Source: JANQEU01 sp965601455
Lineage (GTDB): Bacteria; Bacteroidota; Bacteroidia; Cytophagales; Cyclobacteriaceae
Length of the DNA stretch: 64,000 nucleotides
Assembly (NCBI GenBank): GCA_965601455.1
Contig: OZ271831.1
Location: 62,001 to 126,000 of the forward strand
Direction of reading: 5' to 3'
Below the pieces are notes generated by a model. It was given only the letters and a program-made list of their open reading frames with translations, was not told the DNA's origin and did not search any database. The position numbers were made by a program, and so were the translations under genes. Below are positions 9,474 to 17,849 of this stretch, in pieces; positions within the stretch are counted from its first letter, which is position 1; each line of letters starts with the position of its first letter.

Positions 9474-10493
9474 CTACTGCTCTTTCTTTTTACTCCCTTT
9501 CTTACCTTCCCCGGCTATGGAATTCCTCATATCAGTATCAGCTTCGATATTCTGGAATTTGTAATAATCCATAATGCCAAGGTTTCCAGATCGAAAAGCA
9601 TCAGCTAATGCTTTTGGGACTTCAGCTTCGGCTAGAATTACTTTGGCACGTGCTTCTTGTGCTTTTGCTACCATTTCTTGTTCTTCTGCCACGGCCATTG
9701 CCCGTCTCTCTTCGGCCTTGGCTTCCGCTACTTTCAAGTCTGCAGATGCCTGATCCGTTTGAAGTTTTGCTCCAATATTTGCCCCGACATCTACATCAGC
9801 GATATCGATGGAAAGAATTTCAAAGGCGGTACCTGCATCGAGTCCTCTTTGAAGAACCAACTTCGAAATCTTATCCGGATTTTCCAGTACTTCTTTATGA
9901 GTAGCTGCAGAACCTACGGATGTAACAATACCTTCACCAACCCGGGCAAGAATGGTTTCTTCGCCTGCTCCCCCGACTAGTTGCTGAATGTTGGCTCGAA
10001 TAGTCACTCTGGCTTTGGCCACGAGCTGGATACCGTCTGCAGCAACCGCGGCAACTGAAGGCGTATTTATCACCTTTGGATTAACTGAGATCTGTACGGC
10101 TTCAAATACATCTCTACCTGCCAAGTCGATGGCCGTTGCCTGCTTAAAGGACAATGTAATATTTGCTTTGTCTGCAGAGATCAATGCCTTAATAACCAAC
10201 GGAACATTACCTCCAGCAAGGTAGTGTGTCTCGAGATCTGACGCTCTTAGTTTCCTTCTTGATGCATTGTCGTCTTCTAATATGGTAAGACCAGCTTTAG
10301 TTGCTGTGATCAATGAGTTTACGACAATAGATGGAGGAACTTTCCTGATTCGCATGAACACCAACTCTAGTAAACCCACGCGCACACCAGAAAAGATGGC
10401 CGTGATCCACAGGTTGATCGGCACGAAATACAGGAAAATAAACAGGCCGATTATTACGGCGAAAATGATTAGTATCAGAGATATGCTTCCCAT
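9474..10493 (-). CDS. floA: Flotillin-like protein FloA
   Basis: 339 aa, the usual length for FloA (formerly UPF0365). The N-terminus is a hydrophobic membrane segment (residues about 3-27) followed by FVPINLWITAIFSGVRVGL, typical of the family. The middle is an SPFH domain. Residues about 240-300 are Ala/Glu-rich coiled coil (AEAKAEERRAMAVAEEQE), and the tail is lysine-rich. Bacterial flotillins organise membrane microdomains and influence envelope processes. It is the last gene of proS-nfeD-floA; pairing with an NfeD-domain gene 8 bp upstream is the classic flotillin arrangement and supports the call. Confidence 0.95.
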   Translation of the reverse strand: MGSISLILIIFAVIIGLFIFLYFVPINLWITAIFSGVRVGLLELVFMRIRKVPPSIVVNSLITATKAGLTILEDDNASRRKLRASDLETHYLAGGNVPLVIKALISADKANITLSFKQATAIDLAGRDVFEAVQISVNPKVINTPSVAAVAADGIQLVAKARVTIRANIQQLVGGAGEETILARVGEGIVTSVGSAATHKEVLENPDKISKLVLQRGLDAGTAFEILSIDIADVDVGANIGAKLQTDQASADLKVAEAKAEERRAMAVAEEQEMVAKAQEARAKVILAEAEVPKALADAFRSGNLGIMDYYKFQNIEADTDMRNSIAGEGKKGSKKKEQ

Positions 10494-10501
10494 TTGGATG
10501 C

Positions 10502-10969
10502 TTACGTTATTAGTTCAACAAATATTTTTTTATTATCAATCTTGATGATTCTTATTCTTTGCTTTTCGTCAATGTAATTACCCGATGAGCGGACCTCAAC
10601 TTCATGATCATTGAAGAGCGCTTTCCCAATCGGTTTCAAAGACGATAGTGTATGACCCTCCTGGCCGACCTGAAAGTCATAATCGAAGTCTTCATTGAAC
10701 TTCCCTTCCATTGTCTCCTTGAGAGAGAATCGATCCCATGCATTGGTTTTGAAGGCATAAACAAGAGCGGTGATTGACAGTGCCGCAGATATTCCCAGTG
10801 TGATCAATCCAGTAGAAGTCCCAAAATTTTCAAAGGCAAGGAAAATTCCGTATCCCATACACACAAACCCACCGATTCCAACGATGGTAGTGCCTGGGAC
10901 AAAAATGATCTCAATGATAATTAGGATCATCCCAATGGCCACAAAACCTATGATCATTAACCACTCCAC
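10502..10969 (-). CDS. NfeD-like membrane protein
   Basis: 155 aa. The first about 75 residues form two to three hydrophobic helices with a glycine-rich stretch (VPGTTIVGIGGFVCMGYGI), and residues about 95-155 are a small beta-barrel OB-fold (GQEGHTLSSLKPIGKALF, then VEVRSSGNYI) as in NfeD C-terminal domains. There is no N-terminal ClpP-like protease domain, so this is the short form. NfeD proteins partner with flotillin/SPFH proteins, and floA follows directly. The gap to proS is 2 bp, indicating one transcript. Confidence 0.9.
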   Translation of the reverse strand: MEWLMIIGFVAIGMILIIIEIIFVPGTTIVGIGGFVCMGYGIFLAFENFGTSTGLITLGISAALSITALVYAFKTNAWDRFSLKETMEGKFNEDFDYDFQVGQEGHTLSSLKPIGKALFNDHEVEVRSSGNYIDEKQRIRIIKIDNKKIFVELIT

Positions 10970-10971
10970 TT

Positions 10972-12444
10972 TTAGTACGCTCTTGCAAAGAGCACTTTTC
11001 CTTTTGACTTATTTCCTGTTACCATACACGAACCTTCTCCAGATTGGTTTTCCAGTGGGATACATCGAATGGTGGCTTTGGTTTCCTGCTTAATCTTTTC
11101 TTCAGTTTCAGCCGTTCCGTCCCAGTGGGCATAGAGAAATCCACCCTTCTCTATCTCCATTTTAAATTCATCGTAGGATTCAACCTCTCGGGTATTTTCT
11201 TCCCTGAAATTTAGGGCTTTTTCATAGATATTCTCCTGTATTTCATCTAATAACAAACCTACTTTGGAAGTGACTTCTTCAACTTTTAATGTGAATTTCT
11301 CCCTGGTGTCTCTTCTTGCCATTTCTATGGTGCCATTTTCCAGATCACGTGGACCGATGGCAATTCGTAGAGGAACACCTTTTAATTCATATTCAGAAAA
11401 TTTCCAACCCGGTTTATGCGTATCGCGATCATCAAATTTTACAGAGTGCCCTTGACCCTCTAGAGAAGCTTTTATTTGTTCAGCGACTTCCGATATCGCT
11501 GAAAGTTGTTCATCTCCTTTATAAATTGGCACGATGACAACCTGGATAGGTGCCAGCTTTGGAGGCAATACAAGCCCGTCGTCGTCGCTATGGGCCATGA
11601 TCAATGCTCCCATCAGACGAGTGCTCACCCCCCAAGAGGTTCCCCAGACAAACTCTTCTTTACCTTCCTTGGTGGCATACCGCACATCGAATGCTTTGGC
11701 AAAGTTTTGTCCGAGAAAATGGGATGTTCCTGCCTGTAGTGCCTTCCCGTCTTGCATCATTGCTTCAATACAGTACGTGTCGATTGCTCCAGCAAAACGT
11801 TCGCTCTCACTCTTCACTCCCTTGGTAACGGGCACACTCATAAAGTTCTCAACGAAATCCGCGTATACATTCATCATAAGCACAGCTTCCTCTTCCGCTT
11901 CTATCTGAGTAGCATGCGCGGTATGTCCTTCCTGCCAAAGAAACTCTGCTGTGCGGAGAAATAAACGGGTACGCATTTCCCATCGTACCACATTTGCCCA
12001 TTGATTGAGTTTCAAAGGGAGATCACGGTATGATTGTATCCAGTTTTTGTAACTATCCCAAATAACCGTTTCCGAGGTAGGTCGAACAATCAGTTCTTCT
12101 TCCAGACGAGCATCTGGATCTACTACTACTCCTGACTTATCGTCGCTGTTCTTTAGACGATAATGTGTAACCACCGCACACTCTTTTGCGAACCCTTCTA
12201 CGTGATCTGCTTCCCGACTTAAATATGATTTTGGAATGAAAAGGGGGAAATACGCATTTTCATGACCCGTAGCCTTGAACATTTTATCCAGCTCCTGTTG
12301 CATTTTCTCCCATATAGCAAAACCATATGGTTTAATTACCATACAGCCACGAACCGGGGAATTTTCTGCTAAATCAGCTTTTTTCACCAGCTCATTATAC
12401 CATAGTGAGTAGTCTTCGGACCTGGAGGGGATCGCTTTTGCCAT
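10972..12444 (-). CDS. proS: Prolyl-tRNA synthetase, archaeal type
   Basis: 490 aa class II synthetase that charges tRNA-Pro with proline. It is the archaeal/eukaryotic-type enzyme: no internal editing domain, an early GCMVIKPYG segment, motif 2 around RWEMRTRLFLRTAEFLWQEG, the motif-3 region GTSWGVSTRLMGALIMAHSD, an anticodon-binding domain from about residue 285 (LAPIQVVIVPI), and the typical C-terminal extension ending in a tyrosine (FARAY). Conserved cysteines normally bind zinc in that extension; here CIPLENQSGEGSC is visible. It starts the proS-nfeD-floA operon and diverges from the gene at 12565. Confidence 0.96.
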   Translation of the reverse strand: MAKAIPSRSEDYSLWYNELVKKADLAENSPVRGCMVIKPYGFAIWEKMQQELDKMFKATGHENAYFPLFIPKSYLSREADHVEGFAKECAVVTHYRLKNSDDKSGVVVDPDARLEEELIVRPTSETVIWDSYKNWIQSYRDLPLKLNQWANVVRWEMRTRLFLRTAEFLWQEGHTAHATQIEAEEEAVLMMNVYADFVENFMSVPVTKGVKSESERFAGAIDTYCIEAMMQDGKALQAGTSHFLGQNFAKAFDVRYATKEGKEEFVWGTSWGVSTRLMGALIMAHSDDDGLVLPPKLAPIQVVIVPIYKGDEQLSAISEVAEQIKASLEGQGHSVKFDDRDTHKPGWKFSEYELKGVPLRIAIGPRDLENGTIEMARRDTREKFTLKVEEVTSKVGLLLDEIQENIYEKALNFREENTREVESYDEFKMEIEKGGFLYAHWDGTAETEEKIKQETKATIRCIPLENQSGEGSCMVTGNKSKGKVLFARAY

Positions 12445-12502
12445 TTAAACGAATTTTTTGGTATAGAAATTGCTTATAAGTACTTGAATAAGTAAAAGGC
12501 CT

Positions 12503-12510
12503 CAAATATA
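12503..12510 (-). promoter_or_regulatory. Candidate -7 box for proS operon
   Basis: On the minus strand this reads TATATTTG, a full match to the Bacteroidota -7 consensus TAnnTTTG, about 60 bp upstream of proS. No good -33 TTTG lies at the expected distance. The box overlaps a 7-bp hairpin (CCTCAAA with TTTGAGG, 12500-12520) in the divergent spacer. Confidence 0.35.
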
Positions 12511-12519
12511 GCTTTTGAG

Positions 12520-12550
12520 GTTGAACTTATAGGAAGCTTTATTAATTTCA
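12520..12550 (+). promoter_or_regulatory. Candidate promoter for the 12565 gene
   Basis: GTTG at 12520-12523, a 19-bp spacer, then TAATTTCA at 12543-12550, which fits the Bacteroidota -33/-7 layout with two mismatches in the -7 box. The ATG follows 14 bp later, so the 5' leader would be short. Confidence 0.4.
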
Positions 12551-12564
12551 AGAGCCCATTGATT

Positions 12565-14055
12565 ATGAAAAACGTTAACTCCATATTCCGCTCTTTGTTT
12601 GCACTGGCAATTTTGACTAGTTCTTTAACTGTTATTGGCCAGGAATACGACGACATGTACTTTAGTAAAAAGGATCGAAAGAAGGTAAGTTATGATCTAA
12701 AGCCTGAGTCTAACGATTCCAGGGCTACCTATCAGTCTTATACTAACAATACCTATAGCGACAACTACTCCGCTAAACAGGTAAATCCTGAGTACATCGC
12801 AAAGTATGCCAGTCAATCACAGGGCGATTACGAAAGCAGCGAGGAGCCAGTCAGTGCTCAGAATGCGAGTTATGGAGATTATGAATTGATTTCTCAAGGG
12901 AATCAGAACTTCGGTGTTGCTAGGGAGTATTATCCGGAAGCCGACAACGGAGGTGACGTTATTGTCAACAATTATTATGGAGGTACCAATTTTAATGATC
13001 CTTGGCTAAACCAGAGATGGAATAACAACTTTGGGCTTGGTTTCAATCCATGGACAGGATGGAATTTTGGTTGGTCAGTAGGTTTTGGTTCCCCATGGGG
13101 AATGTGGAACGATCCTTGGATGTCACCCTGGGGATGGGGAGGCGGATGGTATGACCCATGGTTAGCTGGACCCGGTTGGGGATTTTATGATCCGTTTTGG
13201 GGACCTTCCTGGAACGCTGGTTTCGCATGGGGCAATCCTTGGAGAAATCCGTGGGGATGGAACCGCTGGAATCGCTGGGGATATCGAAATGCTTACTATA
13301 ATGGCTTTTATGACGGCTTTTATGGCGGTGGAGTGCTGGTTGTCAACGACTTAAATAGAAGAAGAACTGTTAGAGGAGGTCGGGTTTCCCGAGGGGGCAC
13401 GGTAACCAACGGAGTCAGTAGATCTTCATCAAACGGTCGAAGTATTTCTTCAGATTCAAGAGGATCCTCGAGAGTGAGTGGAGGTCGAGACTATAGTAGA
13501 ACACAAAACGAATACTACAGTCGTTCCAGATCACGTTCATCCAGTTCTGCCTACTCTAGTTCAAGATCCGCGGCTAGCGATGCCAGAAGTTACCGAAGTG
13601 GAAGTAGCTCAAATACTTCCAGAAGTAGAGTGCAGGGAAATTCATCCGGCAGTTCGAATTATAGATCATCAGGGTCAAGTTCGTCATCCAGTAGAAGTGG
13701 AAACTACCAGAGAGGTTCTTCGAGCAATAGAAACTATTCATCAGGTGGATCAAACTATTCCAGAAGCAGATCAAGTGGTTCATCCGGTTCATCGTATAGG
13801 AGGTATAACAGCTCTGGGAATCAGTCAAGGTCTGGATCAAGCTACAACAGTAGTCGGTCAAGATCTAGTTCTTCTGGTTCATATCGTTCTGGAAGCTCCG
13901 GGTCGAGATCCCGGTCCTCTTACTCCAGTGGAAGTCGAAGTAGCGGCGGCTCAAGGAGCTACTCCAGTGGTAGTAGAGGCGGAGGTTCTTCCAGTCGTTC
14001 GTCGGGAGGAAGTAGAAGCGGTGGCGGTCGTAGTGGTGGCCGAGGTGGTTTATAA
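12565..14055 (+). CDS. Exported Trp/Gly- and Ser/Arg-rich protein
   Basis: 496 aa from ATG 12565; an in-frame TTG two codons earlier is less likely. Residues 1-24 are a signal peptide ending VIGQ. Residues 25-135 are polar and rich in Tyr, Ser and Asn. Residues about 140-250 are extraordinarily rich in Trp, Gly, Pro, Asn and Phe (repeats like NPWGWNRW, GPGWGFYDPFWG). Residues about 270-496 are almost only Ser, Arg, Gly, Tyr and Asn (SRSRSSGSSGSS-like). I recognise no named domain; similar proteins are common hypotheticals in Bacteroidota. The C-terminus is not a T9SS domain. The next gene, 21 bp downstream, encodes an outer-membrane barrel, suggesting a shared envelope role. The strong positive charge could allow binding to surface polysaccharide or DNA; that is inference. 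Confidence 0.85.
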   Translation: MKNVNSIFRSLFALAILTSSLTVIGQEYDDMYFSKKDRKKVSYDLKPESNDSRATYQSYTNNTYSDNYSAKQVNPEYIAKYASQSQGDYESSEEPVSAQNASYGDYELISQGNQNFGVAREYYPEADNGGDVIVNNYYGGTNFNDPWLNQRWNNNFGLGFNPWTGWNFGWSVGFGSPWGMWNDPWMSPWGWGGGWYDPWLAGPGWGFYDPFWGPSWNAGFAWGNPWRNPWGWNRWNRWGYRNAYYNGFYDGFYGGGVLVVNDLNRRRTVRGGRVSRGGTVTNGVSRSSSNGRSISSDSRGSSRVSGGRDYSRTQNEYYSRSRSRSSSSAYSSSRSAASDARSYRSGSSSNTSRSRVQGNSSGSSNYRSSGSSSSSSRSGNYQRGSSSNRNYSSGGSNYSRSRSSGSSGSSYRRYNSSGNQSRSGSSYNSSRSRSSSSGSYRSGSSGSRSRSSYSSGSRSSGGSRSYSSGSRGGGSSSRSSGGSRSGGGRSGGRGGL

Positions 14056-14076
14056 TAATTCCAAACAACAACAATC

Positions 14077-15675
14077 ATGAAAAATATTAAGCTTATAGCA
14101 GTAAGCCTGTTATTCGTGGGTCTGATTCAACCCTCTACGGCCCAGTTTGGATACTACAACGACGCGTTGTTGTTTAGTCAGACACAGTTCAATGGTACTG
14201 CCCGAATACAGGGAATTGGAGGTGCACAAGTTTCATTAGGAGGCGATATTAGCGTGGCTAATTCCAATCCCGCTGGTCTTGGTTTCTTTAATAGAAGTGC
14301 TCTGACTTTCACGCCAGCATTTGATTTTCATTCTACAGATACAAGGTACCTGGGTGACAACAGCACAACATTTAAGAATAACTTCAATTTTGCCCAGGTT
14401 GGAGCGGTGTTTAATTACTCTAAAGGAGATATCGTTCAGGATAAATTCAAAGGAGGAAGTTTTGCCGTTTCCCTTAATCGAGTGAATAACTTCAATAACG
14501 AGTTGATGTATGATAGTCGCAACAACGAGAACTCAATTACCGATTCTTTCATTCAGAGATCAGGGACTCTTTTTCCAGACGAGTTAGGAGGGTTTAATGG
14601 AGTTGCCTATGATCATTTCTTACTGGAGGAGGCTGATTACAATACCGAATCCGATTTCATATTTCAGGATGAAAACGGTGATGTATTCATCTCACCCAAT
14701 CTAGATGAAAATTCAGTGATTGGAGGCTATGCCTCTTTAGTTGGTGAATTTGAAGGAGTTTTACCCAGGCAAAATGAAGTCCTGAGAACTAGTGGTTCTC
14801 AATATCAATTGAACCTTGCGTGGGGTGGAAATTATGACGACTTCTTTTATTTTGGAGGAGGTGTTGGTATCAACTCCCTGAACTATACCATGCGTAGAAG
14901 CTATCTGGAGACTGAGTACCAGTTCGATGATGGCACTCCCGATGATCTTCTAAACTCGATTTCAATTTCAGATCGTCTGAGCATTAACGGAACTGGGATC
15001 AATATATCGTTTGGTGGGATTATACGTCCTGTTGATTTTGTAACTATAGGGGTTAACTACACGTCGCCGACATATTACGGATTACAGGAGGAGAATGTAT
15101 ATACCTTCGAGACCGACTGGAACCCCGGGTTTTTCTACGTGGCTGGGATCGATACCTTAGAGATGGGTTTCATCCGGACAGAGAGCGATATTTTTGTTTC
15201 CAATTATAATTTGAGGACACCAGCGAAGTTAAATCTCGGCGCCTCAGTGTTCCTTTCCAAGTATGGATTCATTTCTGCCGATGTGGAGTATATCGATTAC
15301 AGTCGATCACAATTGAAATCTAACGATTTTGTAGTGACTGAGGACAATCAGGCGATACGTGACATCTACCAGGCAGTTTTTAACTACAGGCTTGGCGCAG
15401 AATTTCGTTACGAAGCCCTTCGATTTAGAGGGGGTTATAACTACATGGCTGACCCTTATAAAGACAATGCCTTTGATCGAAGTCGAAGCAGCTACTCACT
15501 AGGACTTGGCTATAGAACAAAAGACTACTTTGTTGATTTGGCAATAATTAACAGCATGCGCAACTCTGTATACAGTCCGTATGAACTTTTTGATGGTGAG
15601 AATTCTGTAGCACCGGAAGCTAGAACTGATAATCAGACAACGACCGTGGCATTGACCCTAGGATTTATATTCTGA
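14077..15675 (+). CDS. FadL/OmpP1-like outer-membrane protein
   Basis: 532 aa. A signal peptide (residues 1-22, ending STAQ) is followed by an N-terminal segment with GIGGAQVSLGGDISVANSNPAGLGFF, the hallmark of OmpP1/FadL/TodX-type transporters in Bacteroidota, often labelled hemin receptor or aromatic hydrocarbon degradation protein. The remainder has alternating polar and aromatic strands and ends in a C-terminal phenylalanine (LTLGFIF), typical of Bam-inserted barrels. Likely role: passive uptake of hydrophobic compounds across the outer membrane; the substrate cannot be read from sequence. It is probably cotranscribed with the preceding low-complexity gene. Its last 18 bp overlap the convergent aroK. 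Confidence 0.88.
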   Translation: MKNIKLIAVSLLFVGLIQPSTAQFGYYNDALLFSQTQFNGTARIQGIGGAQVSLGGDISVANSNPAGLGFFNRSALTFTPAFDFHSTDTRYLGDNSTTFKNNFNFAQVGAVFNYSKGDIVQDKFKGGSFAVSLNRVNNFNNELMYDSRNNENSITDSFIQRSGTLFPDELGGFNGVAYDHFLLEEADYNTESDFIFQDENGDVFISPNLDENSVIGGYASLVGEFEGVLPRQNEVLRTSGSQYQLNLAWGGNYDDFFYFGGGVGINSLNYTMRRSYLETEYQFDDGTPDDLLNSISISDRLSINGTGINISFGGIIRPVDFVTIGVNYTSPTYYGLQEENVYTFETDWNPGFFYVAGIDTLEMGFIRTESDIFVSNYNLRTPAKLNLGASVFLSKYGFISADVEYIDYSRSQLKSNDFVVTEDNQAIRDIYQAVFNYRLGAEFRYEALRFRGGYNYMADPYKDNAFDRSRSSYSLGLGYRTKDYFVDLAIINSMRNSVYSPYELFDGENSVAPEARTDNQTTTVALTLGFIF

Positions 15676-16155
15676 TTTAAGTAGATAAACTAAGTCATCT
15701 GTTGAATCGCTTTCTCTTAGAATGTACTTGCATTTGAGATAAAGCGGTTCTCTTTCATTAAAGAGTTGCTCCATCCTACTTTCATGATTCCCTTTTAGCA
15801 GTGGGCGATGTGTTGTGTTTGATACCCTCTGCTTTAATGTATGAAGAGATACTTCAAGGTAGACAGTGGTTCCTGTTTCGTTCATGATAGACATATTCTC
15901 ATGAAAGCAAGGAGTGCCTCCACCCGTTGCTAACACAAAACTCTGATAGTGGCTGATCACTTTTAGCAATGCTTCGTGTTCCTTTTTTCGAAACAGCTCC
16001 TCCCCATCCTCTGTGAAAATCTCGGAAATTGACTTTCCTGATTCTTTTTCAATCTCTTCATCCAAATCAATGGAAGGCAAACCCAACCCCTGTCCGACAC
16101 TCTTACTTAGTGTCGATTTTCCTGAACCGGGCATACCTATTAAAAAGACTTTCAT
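15658..16155 (-). CDS. aroK: Shikimate kinase
   Basis: 165 aa, normal size. It phosphorylates shikimate with ATP in the chorismate pathway. Walker A GMPGSGKST is at residues 7-15, the shikimate-binding DLDEEIE at about 31-37, the FRKKEHEAL segment carries the conserved substrate-binding Arg, GGGTPC is the conserved glycine loop, and RPLL lies in the lid region. It is the last gene of a minus-strand cluster with the MauE-like gene 2 bp upstream. The 3' end overlaps the convergent barrel gene, with no terminator between. Confidence 0.95.
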   Translation of the reverse strand: MKVFLIGMPGSGKSTLSKSVGQGLGLPSIDLDEEIEKESGKSISEIFTEDGEELFRKKEHEALLKVISHYQSFVLATGGGTPCFHENMSIMNETGTTVYLEVSLHTLKQRVSNTTHRPLLKGNHESRMEQLFNEREPLYLKCKYILRESDSTDDLVYLLKSEYKS

Positions 16156-16157
16156 GC

Positions 16158-17243
16158 TTACAATAACCTGGCAATTTCTGATGGTGAAGGTACATCGTTA
16201 TAATGCCATTTGCCCAGCACCACGCCATCTTTTAGGAGAATCAGACCTGGACTGGATCTAATCATAGCTTTGATAACTGTGGAATCTACGAAGTAGAAGG
16301 GTTGATTCCATCCAAGGTTTTGTGCATAAGATTCATATTCTTCACCAGAATTTGAGGTCAGAGACCAAATCTCCACCCCTTTTACACTGGATAGTAATGT
16401 GGAAATTTTTTCATCTGATTTGTCCGATGTTTTGTTTATTGCTTGAACCAAAACCAGTAAGCGAGTACCCACCATGAGGTCATCCGTATACTCACCATCG
16501 TCATTCCATACAGCCAGATCAGTGATTTTCGGCTGTACTTCCGGGTTCAGAACTTTCATCGATTTGTAGGTATAGCTAGGGTCCGTTGGGTAGGTATCAA
16601 AGACAAACTCCTCTCCATCTTTTTCCATCACGTACTCATATAACAGTTCCCCGGATGGCAACATTAATTCTGGAATACTATTACCCACGGCATAGGATCT
16701 GAAATCAACAAAAGGTAGGTGTTGAATGGCCCAGATACATAGAAATACCATAACTGCCGTATCTCCCGTCATTATAATATTCTCCGTTCTGGAGTCAAAC
16801 GTAGATTGATATAAGTTTTTATTGATGAATATTACAATGATCAACAAGAGTAAGATTATGTCCTTGAAAAAGGATTGCCATGGAGTTAATTTGATAGCAT
16901 CTCCAAAGCATCCGCAATCAGTCACCTTGTTAAAGTATGCAGAGTAGAACGTTAGAAAGGTAAAGAATATGATTAGGCTGAGTAGTACCCATGAGGTTAT
17001 TCTAATCTTATAGCCAATTATAAGGGCAATCCCAAGCATTACTTCCAGTACACTTAGGAAGACCGACAAAAACAACGCCGCAGGAATGAACCACTCAAAG
17101 AATGGAGCAAAATCATAGGCGAATACCTGAAAATACTCCTCCAGTTTAATGGCAGTGCCTACTGGATCATTCACTTTAATAATGCCGGAGAATATGAATA
17201 AAGCACCAACGAAGTACCTGGCAAATTCTCTAATAATCCTCAT
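16158..17243 (-). CDS. DoxX/MauE-like membrane protein, BT_3928 family
   Basis: 361 aa. Residues 1-145 form four membrane helices with GALFIFSGIIKVNDPVGTAIKLEEYF, matching the DoxX/MauE-like family of Bacteroidota, and a conserved TDCGCFGD motif between helices. A further helix lies near residue 160. The C-terminal 130 residues look like a thioredoxin fold (SSPGLILLKDGVVLGKW near the end corresponds to the cis-Pro and last strands) but carry no CxxC. The CGCFG cysteines in MauE relatives are linked to redox or disulfide handling; the role here is unknown. It sits between DUF1599 and aroK with 1-2 bp gaps, so it is part of one operon. Confidence 0.85.
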   Translation of the reverse strand: MRIIREFARYFVGALFIFSGIIKVNDPVGTAIKLEEYFQVFAYDFAPFFEWFIPAALFLSVFLSVLEVMLGIALIIGYKIRITSWVLLSLIIFFTFLTFYSAYFNKVTDCGCFGDAIKLTPWQSFFKDIILLLLIIVIFINKNLYQSTFDSRTENIIMTGDTAVMVFLCIWAIQHLPFVDFRSYAVGNSIPELMLPSGELLYEYVMEKDGEEFVFDTYPTDPSYTYKSMKVLNPEVQPKITDLAVWNDDGEYTDDLMVGTRLLVLVQAINKTSDKSDEKISTLLSSVKGVEIWSLTSNSGEEYESYAQNLGWNQPFYFVDSTVIKAMIRSSPGLILLKDGVVLGKWHYNDVPSPSEIARLL

Positions 17244-17244
17244 C

Positions 17245-17784
17245 TTATGCTCTTAACTTGATTAAACAAAAAATTGAATAATTGATCATATCCTGATAGT
17301 TTGCCTTAATACCTTCCGACACCAATGTCTTTCCTTCATTATCTTCAATCTGCTTTACTCTAAGCAATTTCATCAGTATAATGTCTGTCATTGAACTAAC
17401 TCTCATCTCTCTCCAGGCTTCATCATAGTCGTGATTTTTATCAGTCAGTAAGTCGAGTGTTTCATCAACTGCCTTTTCATATTTTGGCTGTAATTCTTCC
17501 CAACTGATTTCCATTGGACTTTCAGTAGAGAGCTGTAATTGAATAATGGCAATTACACAATAGTTGATGATGCCAACAAATTCATTACTGACATCGTCAT
17601 CTACTTTTTGAACTCCTTTCTCCTGAATACTTCGAATTCTTTGGGCTTTGATTAATATCTGGTCGGTAATAGAAGGAAGCCTGAGTACTCGCCATGCTGT
17701 ACCATAATCCTTAGTTTTTTGCTCAAAAAGTGATTTGCACTCAGATATGATCTGGTCGTATGCTTGGATTGTGTCTTGTTTCAA
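17245..17784 (-). CDS. DUF1599 domain protein
   Basis: 179 aa made of two tandem copies of an about 85-residue all-helical unit, each with a KDYG/NHDYxxAWR motif (TKDYGTAWRVLRLPSITD and KNHDYDEAWREMRVSSMTD) followed by DxILxKxxRxxxIE. This matches DUF1599, a Bacteroidota family of unknown activity that has been proposed to be related to nucleotide-modification-associated proteins. It is the first gene of a minus-strand operon with the MauE-like gene and aroK, divergent from folP across 65 bp. Confidence 0.88.
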   Translation of the reverse strand: MKQDTIQAYDQIISECKSLFEQKTKDYGTAWRVLRLPSITDQILIKAQRIRSIQEKGVQKVDDDVSNEFVGIINYCVIAIIQLQLSTESPMEISWEELQPKYEKAVDETLDLLTDKNHDYDEAWREMRVSSMTDIILMKLLRVKQIEDNEGKTLVSEGIKANYQDMINYSIFCLIKLRA

Positions 17785-17849
17785 TGTAAAATCGTAACGT
17801 GTTGCAGTCGAGCTGCTAAATTAGTTATTCCATTCTCATTCAGTATATT

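Noticed and set aside
9608..10545. Plus-strand frames opposite floA
   Set aside because: Antisense shadows of a well-defined FloA frame.
12500..12520. Hairpin as terminator between proS and the next gene
   Set aside because: The genes are divergent and no T-tract follows the stem; it overlaps a promoter-like box instead.
13478..14080. 200-aa plus-strand open frame in the SR-rich region
   Set aside because: It is an out-of-frame reading of low-complexity Ser/Arg codons; composition is odd and the annotated frame has the signal peptide and continuous sense.
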